From Ruminococcaceae bacterium UBA7080 (GTDB taxonomy: Bacteria > Bacillota > Clostridia > Oscillospirales > Acutalibacteraceae): a DNA stretch of 6,556 bases. Below are positions 1-5,985 of the stretch, piece after piece. Both the position numbers and the translations under genes were made by a program. How positions within the stretch are numbered: the first letter of the stretch is position 1; every line of letters begins with the position of its first letter. Where the stretch lies: NCBI GenBank assembly GCA_002493595.1, contig DKZG01000013.1:1-6556 (forward strand), in the 5' to 3' direction. The notes under the pieces were generated by a model. The model was not told where the DNA came from and did no database searches. It worked only from the letters and a program-made list of their open reading frames with translations.

Positions 1-2410
1 AACCGAAAAAGTCGTTACCGGTGTGAAAGGTACAGCACCTACAAAGTTGGTATATACAACAAATGATACCGCCGTTAATCTGAAAGGATTAAGGGTAAGG
101 GCTGTATATTCCGACGGCACTTATTCAAGTGAGTATGATTATAAAAGTGCTGTTTTACTTACGAAAGTTGATTTTTCAGTAACAGGTGAACAGCTTGTTA
201 CGGTTAGGATAGCCAATTTGTTTGATTATTCGTTTACAATTATCATTGAGAATGTCAAAACGGATTTTAATATAAAATCAATGAGATTTGAGTATTCGAC
301 CTATCATTTTTATCTTGGTGAGGAACCTGATTATTCAAAACTGTATTTCCATATTGTTTATAATGACGGCAAGTCTGTCTATAAAAATTATAATGATGTA
401 AAAGATGAAATTTCAATTATAGGTGTTGATACATCCGAACAGACGATTGGTTATACGAAATCTTTTACAGCTTATTATAAGGGCTGCACTGCTGCTTCAC
501 GATATACGGTTGAAAGCAGAAACAGTGTATTAAAAGTTGAATACGATAAATCTATGGGATACGGCAATACCAATTATAAGCATAAATTCTTATATTATTA
601 TGGTGAGGATTTATGCTTGGGTAAAGAGCATTCTGATTTTTTCAGTGATATTACTCATTTGAAATCTACGAATTCGTTTATAGATGGCGAAGAGAAAAAT
701 TCCTATGATTTTCTGTTAACAGGATGTCTCTGGCGTTTTAAGGTTTACTGGAGCGGTGTTGGCGGACAGTTTTGCAAATATTATTATCCCAATGAACTGG
801 ATTTTTACGGTTATGATCCATATACCATTGGTTATCAGTCTGTTGATGTTTTTTATGAAGGCGTTTATCTGACAAATATAATTGTTTTTGTCTACGGCGA
901 CGAGGGTTATGTGCCTACCAAAATACCGAATACTACCGTTACATTCGGTAATGAAGCGCAGGACCTGAAAACCGGTTCTTGGATGAGATGTATTGGTGAT
1001 GGCAATCTTACTCTTGATGACAGATACAAACCTATAATAGATGAATACCTGAAAGAATACGGTAATATAGATGATGCTTATAAGGCTGCATATAATGACC
1101 CTATGGTTAAATTTATCAGCGGTTCAGCATCAGATGCAGTTCTTGAGGATGAGAACACTCCGGGATGGCAGAAGGCTGTTGTTAATTTACCTTCAGGTGA
1201 AAGCTACAGCTACAGGGTTTGCCATGCTTATCAGATTTCAAAGTGTGAAGCAAGTCAGAAAAATCCATTCCTTAAATTAAATATAAATGATTTTGCAGAT
1301 AGAAATTTCGGCGATTTGTCATTTAATATCGAATCTTCTGATGGCAGCTTATTAAACGTACCGGCTTCTCAAACGAGTGTATATTATTTCCAAAGTTACA
1401 ATGAGGGCTCCCTGACTTATTCCGAGATTTCTCCGGATACAAAGTTTGATTCCATGTTTGTGTGGGCGAAATTTTTATTTGACAGGAGCAAATACTATTA
1501 TTCAGATGCTACAGCAGCTGTTTATCCGACAAAAGTGGTTTACGCTTACAGCAATGGTTTTGAGGATGCTGTGACTGCAGAGCTTCTTTCTGATGCGGCA
1601 GACCAGGATACCTTTGCCAAAGGAATAGATAAAGCTTATTTCTTAGATCATAAATATACTCTGCGGCTTCATGCCTTTGATAATTATTTTGATGTATTCT
1701 ATGACTGTGTTAAATTAAGCGGAATTGATTTAAATAAGTCCGGTGAATACGATGCTGTATTCTCGGTTGATTTGGGCAGCGAAACGATATCAATAAATCG
1801 TAAAATTTATATTGTTGATAAAATAGCTGATAGCGGTTTGAAAATCATCTCAGATCCCAACAAGGGTTCAGATACATTGATGCCGGGTGATACATTTAAT
1901 ATAGAAGGTATTAAGCTGGAGTACACCGACCGAAGAGGAAGGGTAATGCAGTTAACTGAAAATGATGTGACTTATGAAATCATTCAAGGCGGCAGCGGTC
2001 ACTTAATTGACAGCGAAATGAATACTAAATCGATTAAAGTATCTTACAGCTATATGAATGAATGGGGCAAAAAAGCTACAATTAGTGAGTCCTATTTCCC
2101 ATGGGGCAATGTGATTTCAGTTGACTACAGATTTTCCAAAACAGCCAATGCAGTAGTTGTGAATTGGCGTGAGGTTAAGGATGCAGATTATTATATTGTT
2201 ACATATCTTGGTGAAACATATATTAGCAAAGATACTTCTGTTTCCTGTGACAAAAATCTAAAAAACGGCACAATTTATCATGAGCCTGTCAAAGTAGTAC
2301 CTGTTAAGAATGTCGGAGATAGAAAGCTGATAGGTTTTGGAAAAGAATACTGTATTATAAATTTTACAATAAACGGATATATTCCATCTGATGAACAGAT
2401 TAATAAATAG
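1..2410 (+). CDS. Large Ig-like / fibronectin-like cell-surface protein, 3' part (partial at left edge)
   Basis: The reading frame is open from base 2 to the TAG at 2408-2410, giving 802 residues. The GTG at 23 is an internal Val codon, not a start, because the frame continues upstream and no ribosome site precedes it. Numbering from the codon at base 2, residues about 11-84 fit a bacterial Big_3 Ig-like domain (P-T-K, then 'GLRVRAVYSDGT', a D-x-S-x-x-G turn and a final hydrophobic strand). Residues about 92-171 repeat this pattern ('IVYNDGK', 'GVDTSEQTIG'). More divergent Ig-like repeats seem to follow near 175-300, 500-606 and 612-700. Residues about 704-795 resemble a fibronectin type III fold ('VVVNW', 'ADYYIVTY'). 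Tyrosine is about 9% of residues. There is no C-terminal LPxTG motif, membrane helix or dockerin, so any anchor or catalytic module must lie upstream. Secretion and an adhesive or scaffolding role are inferred; no enzymatic motif was recognised. Confidence 0.8.
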   Translation, partial: TEKVVTGVKGTAPTKLVYTTNDTAVNLKGLRVRAVYSDGTYSSEYDYKSAVLLTKVDFSVTGEQLVTVRIANLFDYSFTIIIENVKTDFNIKSMRFEYSTYHFYLGEEPDYSKLYFHIVYNDGKSVYKNYNDVKDEISIIGVDTSEQTIGYTKSFTAYYKGCTAASRYTVESRNSVLKVEYDKSMGYGNTNYKHKFLYYYGEDLCLGKEHSDFFSDITHLKSTNSFIDGEEKNSYDFLLTGCLWRFKVYWSGVGGQFCKYYYPNELDFYGYDPYTIGYQSVDVFYEGVYLTNIIVFVYGDEGYVPTKIPNTTVTFGNEAQDLKTGSWMRCIGDGNLTLDDRYKPIIDEYLKEYGNIDDAYKAAYNDPMVKFISGSASDAVLEDENTPGWQKAVVNLPSGESYSYRVCHAYQISKCEASQKNPFLKLNINDFADRNFGDLSFNIESSDGSLLNVPASQTSVYYFQSYNEGSLTYSEISPDTKFDSMFVWAKFLFDRSKYYYSDATAAVYPTKVVYAYSNGFEDAVTAELLSDAADQDTFAKGIDKAYFLDHKYTLRLHAFDNYFDVFYDCVKLSGIDLNKSGEYDAVFSVDLGSETISINRKIYIVDKIADSGLKIISDPNKGSDTLMPGDTFNIEGIKLEYTDRRGRVMQLTENDVTYEIIQGGSGHLIDSEMNTKSIKVSYSYMNEWGKKATISESYFPWGNVISVDYRFSKTANAVVVNWREVKDADYYIVTYLGETYISKDTSVSCDKNLKNGTIYHEPVKVVPVKNVGDRKLIGFGKEYCIINFTINGYIPSDEQINK

Positions 2411-2427
2411 TCGTCTTTCATCACAGG

Positions 2428-2458
2428 AAAAGGCAGCGGAGAAATCCGCTGCCTTTTT
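2428..2458. terminator. Bidirectional intrinsic terminator between convergent genes
   Basis: A perfect 13-bp stem pairs AAAAGGCAGCGGA (2428-2440) with TCCGCTGCCTTTT (2445-2457) around a GAAA tetraloop, followed by a T run at 2454-2458. On the minus strand the AAAA at 2428-2431 reads as a four-base T run, so the same hairpin can end transcription from both sides. It lies 17 bases after the stop of the surface-protein gene and 13 bases after the stop of the minus-strand GH95 gene. Confidence 0.93.
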
Positions 2459-2470
2459 ATGATTAATAGA

Positions 2471-5161
2471 TTATTTGCTTATTCTGAAATAAATATCCTT
2501 TGTTTCGTTCTTTTTAAAGCTGAGTATCTGCTCTTCATCGGTTAATGCACAGGATACCTTTATGTCCTGGTCAATATCAGAGGTTATTTTTATGCGAACC
2601 GTTCCGGCATCCGTATTCCATGTGAGAGAGTCAACTGTTGCTCTTGTTCGTGCTTTAATACCGTGTATACTGCCATTGTCAAAGCCGCTTTCGGGGAGCG
2701 CGGGCAGAACTTCAATTTCACCCTCATTTGAATAAACAAGGCTTTCATTTATAATGCCTAAGTAACCAATTGCAAAATCAGTGCAGTAGCAGCTTCCCTG
2801 ATCATAATCATGGTTGGTCATAAGTGAATCATAACGTATTTTATGGTTCATCAGATTAACAAGAGCGTCTGTAAGACTTGCTCTGTCCTTAAGTCTTGCA
2901 GCAATAAGGGATCGGTGAACAAGTGCATGGCTGGCTTCATTTTCACTTTCTCTGTTATCGATTGCCTGAATGCAGGATTTTTTCAGCTTTTCGTTATCCT
3001 GTGTTTCAAATAAAGGCCATACACAGTAAAGGTGGCTTAAATGTCTGTGTTCGTTATTTTCCTCAAAGGCAGTAGTAGCCCATTCTTTTATTGCGCCTGT
3101 TTCATCATAAAGATACGGCGGCAGTTTGTCGAGTATATTTCGCCATTTTGATGTGTCAGCGTCAGGTGTGACTTTAGACATAATATCAATCAGCATATTG
3201 AGATTGTCTCTGCAGGCTGCAATATCAATTGCACAGTTTGCATCTGAGGGACTCGGGTAGTTTGAGGGATTGTTTTCGGGTGAATAGCTTGGAAGTATGC
3301 AGTAGGTTTCGCCATCCTCCAGCTGTGTTTTGCCTTTCTGATAATGAATACCGCCGTTTTTGTCGGTATAGTATTCGGCAGTCATAAGCTGGGCCCAATA
3401 GTTAGCTGATTTTGTCAGCAGAGGCAGCAGAATATCTTCCTGCAGTCTGAGATATCCGCGCTGTGTAATCCGTGTGATATCTTCGTCAGTCAAGTCCTTT
3501 TCATTCACGGAGAGCACGGATTTCAATGTATCAAGATTAAACTCATCACTAAGCGGGATATTAATATTGCCGTAGCACTGAAGTGTTTCATATAATGGCT
3601 GAAGCATCCATGAAGTGCCGGCATTCCAATATCTGAAAGGATACGGGTAGCAGGTCTCGGTAATCACGGCTTTGTCACCGTCTGTGTTTACAGGAGCCTG
3701 AATGGCGTCCTTAAAGCCGTGTGTGGCGTATGCATTTTCCTCCCAGTCAGGCAGCTGGCGAAGTATGAAATAGGTATAGCCTATTGGCGAACTTTTTATA
3801 TTGCCTGTGTTCATTGACGAGGTCTGCAGATTTACATTTGCATCCATCGTGTATTTGCTTCCCCAGCCGGCGTTCCATTCACCGGTCCACATTCCGTAAA
3901 GGCGGCTGGTAGAATATCCGCTGCAGCAAAGGTAAGCATAGCGTCCGGCGTAATATGTTCTTTCAGCAAGCTGTGCATTTATTTTTTTATCACCCTTCTG
4001 CGTTTTTAAAAGGCCTTCGTTTGACTGTGTGCTTGCATCGTCAAGCACAAGTGTAACGGCATCAAATTGAGGCTTATATATTTCAAGGTGATTTTCCAGT
4101 GCTTTGTCATAGTTAAAATTGTCATTAGCTGTATATTTATCCGCAACTGCCTTTGCTTGGGTTTTTAACGCATCAACAAGGGCAAAATGCGTTTGCTTTT
4201 CAAAGTCGCTGTATTTGCCCATATCATAAGTTCTGTCAGAAATTGTGATAAGATATACAGAACGGGCATCCGTAATTTTTACTGCACAGTTTTCGCTTGC
4301 TTTAAACTGACTTTCCTGTGTGTTTTTTTCTGTTTCTATTTTTTCTTTTGTTCCGCCCGATGTAATGATATATGTAAGAGTGGCGTAGCCCCCGTCTTTG
4401 AGCTCACTGTTTTCGTAATCGGGATAATGTGCAGCCATAGCAATAAATTCACCATCACTGCCGGCAAATTTTTTATACTGAAGCTGTGTTTCATCACTGT
4501 CACCAAAATTTGCCAGTGTTGATATATCGTCTATAGACAGAGTTACATTTACCTTACTGCCTTTATCAGAGGAACTTATTTGGGTAATGACTGCATTATC
4601 TGCCATAGATGTAAAGGATTTTCTATCCCAGGCGCCATCAGCATTTTCAAAATAAACGCCGGACTGAGCAGTTTCATAGTCTGTGTAGCGCACATATTCG
4701 GAGTTTTTCTTTTTTTCAAAATCTAATCTGAGCTGTGCACCGGGATGATAGCGGTAAACATCGTCATAGCTTGCATTGTCCGTAATATCCTCTCCTTTAA
4801 CAATAGCTTGCTTCACACTTTCAAGCTCGTTAAAGGTTTTTGGACAAGTGCGCACATTTTGGTTTGGAAGAATAAAGTGCATGTTTTGGAAAATAAATGT
4901 ATCGGAATATGGTGAGCCGCTCTCTATAAAACCCTGAAGACCGTTTCCTGAAACCATACCTTGGCGCCAGCTCTTTGCTTTATTTTTTTTCTTAGGAGAC
5001 AGTTCAGTATATTTTTGACTGTACGAAATTTTGCTTAAATCCGTAAACAGTTTATCTATGACATCGGAATGCAGCTCCTCTTTTGAGCCACAGGCTGATA
5101 GTGTAAAAATCAGAATCGCACACAGCAGCAGACTGATTGTTTTAAGTATATATTTTTTCAT
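2471..5161 (-). CDS. GH95-family glycoside hydrolase, secreted lipoprotein (alpha-L-fucosidase/alpha-L-galactosidase-like)
   Basis: This is a complete 896-residue protein. Residues 1-24 form a lipoprotein signal peptide: Lys at 2, 3 and 7, a hydrophobic core and lipobox L-S-A-C with Cys24 as the lipidated residue, so the enzyme is probably tethered outside the membrane. Residues about 60-345 match the GH95 N-terminal beta-sandwich ('GNGLQGF' at 72-78; 'VYFENADGAWDRKSFTS' at 169-185). Residues about 395-800 match the (alpha/alpha)6 catalytic barrel: 'YAGRYAYL' (404-411), 'GMWTGEWNAGW' (423-433), Asn442-Val-Asn444-Leu-Gln, 'PSYSPEN' (624-630), 'HRHLSHLY' (705-712) and Asp795. The tail from about 815 ('EVLPALP') matches the C-terminal beta domain. 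By family knowledge Asn442, Asn444 and Asp795 would form the activated base system and Glu629 the general acid. Several pocket motifs differ from the norm, so the exact sugar is uncertain. A well-spaced GAGGTGA ribosome site supports the start. It is transcribed divergently from the AraC-like regulator, which probably controls it. Confidence 0.88.
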   Translation of the reverse strand: MKKYILKTISLLLCAILIFTLSACGSKEELHSDVIDKLFTDLSKISYSQKYTELSPKKKNKAKSWRQGMVSGNGLQGFIESGSPYSDTFIFQNMHFILPNQNVRTCPKTFNELESVKQAIVKGEDITDNASYDDVYRYHPGAQLRLDFEKKKNSEYVRYTDYETAQSGVYFENADGAWDRKSFTSMADNAVITQISSSDKGSKVNVTLSIDDISTLANFGDSDETQLQYKKFAGSDGEFIAMAAHYPDYENSELKDGGYATLTYIITSGGTKEKIETEKNTQESQFKASENCAVKITDARSVYLITISDRTYDMGKYSDFEKQTHFALVDALKTQAKAVADKYTANDNFNYDKALENHLEIYKPQFDAVTLVLDDASTQSNEGLLKTQKGDKKINAQLAERTYYAGRYAYLCCSGYSTSRLYGMWTGEWNAGWGSKYTMDANVNLQTSSMNTGNIKSSPIGYTYFILRQLPDWEENAYATHGFKDAIQAPVNTDGDKAVITETCYPYPFRYWNAGTSWMLQPLYETLQCYGNINIPLSDEFNLDTLKSVLSVNEKDLTDEDITRITQRGYLRLQEDILLPLLTKSANYWAQLMTAEYYTDKNGGIHYQKGKTQLEDGETYCILPSYSPENNPSNYPSPSDANCAIDIAACRDNLNMLIDIMSKVTPDADTSKWRNILDKLPPYLYDETGAIKEWATTAFEENNEHRHLSHLYCVWPLFETQDNEKLKKSCIQAIDNRESENEASHALVHRSLIAARLKDRASLTDALVNLMNHKIRYDSLMTNHDYDQGSCYCTDFAIGYLGIINESLVYSNEGEIEVLPALPESGFDNGSIHGIKARTRATVDSLTWNTDAGTVRIKITSDIDQDIKVSCALTDEEQILSFKKNETKDIYFRISK

Positions 5162-5168
5162 ATTTTTA

Positions 5169-5175
5169 TCACCTC
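5169..5175 (-). promoter_or_regulatory. Ribosome binding site of the GH95 lipoprotein gene
   Basis: The minus strand reads GAGGTGA seven bases before the ATG at 5161. This is a near-consensus match to the 3' end of 16S rRNA and fixes the start so that the signal peptide is in frame. Confidence 0.85.
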
Positions 5176-5181
5176 AGACTG

Positions 5182-5210
5182 AGTATAACATAATGGCATC
5201 AAAAAAATAC
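5182..5210 (-). promoter_or_regulatory. Candidate promoter of the GH95 gene (extended -10, weak -35)
   Basis: On the minus strand TATACT (5187-5182) matches the -10 consensus in 5 of 6 positions and is preceded by TGT, an extended -10. No good -35 hexamer lies 16-18 bases upstream: that place holds part of a seven-T run and the edge of the palindrome. This is the arrangement expected of an activator-dependent promoter. The predicted start of transcription is near 5175, giving a leader of only about 14 bases. Confidence 0.5.
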
Positions 5211-5239
5211 GACATCTTATTTGAAATAATGTCGTATTT
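5205..5239. promoter_or_regulatory. Perfect 11-bp inverted repeat, probable operator of the divergent pair
   Basis: AAATACGACAT (5205-5215) is repeated exactly as its reverse complement ATGTCGTATTT (5229-5239), with a 13-base spacer that is itself near-palindromic (TTATTT G AAATAA, 5217-5229). The arm centres are 24 bp apart, slightly over two helical turns. The dyad lies upstream of both predicted transcription starts, so it should act as DNA rather than as an RNA hairpin. It covers the -35 of the AraC-like gene and abuts the weak -35 region of the GH95 gene. The likely binder is the adjacent regulator. A leftward terminator is an alternative, because seven Ts follow the arm on the minus strand, but no gene would feed into it. 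Confidence 0.65.
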
Positions 5240-5249
5240 GTGTTAGTAT
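5221..5249 (+). promoter_or_regulatory. Candidate promoter of the AraC-like regulator gene
   Basis: TTGAAA (5221-5226, 5 of 6 to the -35 consensus) is followed after exactly 17 bases by TAGTAT (5244-5249, 4 of 6 to the -10 consensus). A TGT immediately precedes the latter, forming an extended -10. The -35 lies at the centre of the inverted repeat, so binding there would be expected to repress this promoter. The predicted start near 5256 leaves a leader of about 9 bases. Confidence 0.5.
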
Positions 5250-5255
5250 TGGTTT

Positions 5256-5261
5256 GGTGAT
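5256..5261 (+). promoter_or_regulatory. Ribosome binding site of the AraC-like gene
   Basis: GGTGAT lies three bases before the ATG at 5265. It pairs with the 5' part of the anti-Shine-Dalgarno sequence, where such short spacing is normal. It may overlap the predicted transcription start. Confidence 0.55.
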
Positions 5262-5264
5262 AAT

Positions 5265-5945
5265 ATGATTGAATTTGTTTGGAACGGAGTAGACTTTAAC
5301 ATAACCGATTTAGGCGGAGGAGCATTAGGTGATGATATACCAAGGCATGCCCATTCAAAAAATAGTTATGAACTTCATTTTATTTTGGATGGAGAGGGTG
5401 AACTTTTAACGGATACAAAAAGATATGCACTTAAAAGCGGTGATTTTTTTATTACCGGTCCGGGTATTTATCATGCACAGACAGCAAAAAGGAGCAGACC
5501 TGTTAAGGATATTTTTATTATGCTTCAGGCGGTGAATTGTGATCGGGCTAATACAATTTCATCAGTCTTTTTGGCAAATCATTTTTGCTTTTGCAGCAAA
5601 TTTGATAATAGATCGGCTGTCGAAATTCTCGATGAATATAAAGGTAAAAAAGCTGATTATAAAACTGTAGTCGCTGCTTTGACAATGAAGATTTTAACGG
5701 ATATTACCAGAATGTTTTTGCCTAATTCATTTAACGAAAGCCTGTTTGAGGAGACATTAAATGATCGAAGATTTGTTATTATTGAACAATTCTTCCTTTA
5801 TTCAAAGAAGCTTACACTTACTGAGCTTTCAAGGCGAATAGGCCTTTGTGAACGCCAAACACAGCGTCTTTTAAAAAAGTATTACGGTAAAAGCTTTAGA
5901 GAAAAAAAGCAGGAGTGCAGCTCATATTATGTAGGTGAAGTTTGA
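5265..5945 (+). CDS. AraC-family transcriptional regulator with cupin sensor and truncated DNA-binding domain
   Basis: The 226-residue protein begins with a cupin-type ligand domain. Residues 28-43 carry H-x-H, then Y-E-x-H and a Gly (His28, His30, Glu36, His38, Gly43), and residues 59-70 carry the second cupin motif (Gly59, Pro66-Gly67, His70). These suit a metal- or sugar-binding barrel. Residues about 170-211 match the first helix-turn-helix of the AraC domain ('LTLTELSRRIGL', 'ERQTQRLLKKYYGKSF'). Relatives then have about 50 further residues with a second helix-turn-helix. Here the protein ends after 15 more residues (EKKQECSSYYVGEV), so that half is missing. Its length is short against the usual 270-300. 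It is divergent from the GH95 gene and shares its control region, so it probably regulates that gene and itself. It could alternatively be a decaying gene; the intact cupin and reading frame argue against heavy decay. Confidence 0.82.
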   Translation: MIEFVWNGVDFNITDLGGGALGDDIPRHAHSKNSYELHFILDGEGELLTDTKRYALKSGDFFITGPGIYHAQTAKRSRPVKDIFIMLQAVNCDRANTISSVFLANHFCFCSKFDNRSAVEILDEYKGKKADYKTVVAALTMKILTDITRMFLPNSFNESLFEETLNDRRFVIIEQFFLYSKKLTLTELSRRIGLCERQTQRLLKKYYGKSFREKKQECSSYYVGEV

Positions 5946-5984
5946 GAATACATTTTAATGGTATTCTCATATTTCACCTTTTTT
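5933..5984 (+). terminator. Intrinsic terminator overlapping the 3' end of the AraC-like gene
   Basis: An inner perfect 8-bp stem pairs GAGAATAC (5944-5951) with GTATTCTC (5961-5968). An outer 7-bp stem pairs AGGTGAA (5933-5939) with TTCACCT (5973-5979). The four-base stretch between them pairs except for one T-T mismatch and a G-T wobble, making a nearly continuous 19-bp stem. Six Ts follow (5979-5984). The stop codon at 5943-5945 is inside the stem. On the minus strand there is no T run after the hairpin, so it should act mainly rightward. Confidence 0.85.
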
Positions 5985-5985
5985 G

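Noticed and set aside
23..25. GTG at 23 as the true start of the surface protein
   Set aside because: The frame is open to the left edge and already reads as an Ig-domain strand (T-E-K-V-V-T-G). No ribosome site precedes the GTG.
1071..1280. A 69-codon plus-strand frame inside the surface-protein gene
   Set aside because: It overlaps the long real gene in another frame, has no ribosome site, and its translation shows no recognisable domain.
4187..4522. A 111-codon plus-strand frame opposite the GH95 gene
   Set aside because: It is antisense to a well-supported enzyme. Its Phe/Cys-rich translation reflects the complement of Lys/Glu/Thr codons, and no promoter or ribosome site was seen.
5201..5239. 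Palindrome plus T7 run as a leftward intrinsic terminator
   Set aside because: The stem is AT-rich, there is no minus-strand gene directly upstream to terminate, and the dyad lies upstream of the predicted GH95 start site. An operator explains its position better.
5031..5246. A 71-codon plus-strand frame over the start of the GH95 gene and the intergenic region
   Set aside because: It is antisense to the signal-peptide region and runs through the palindrome. Its apparent hydrophobic segment is a by-product of the opposite strand.
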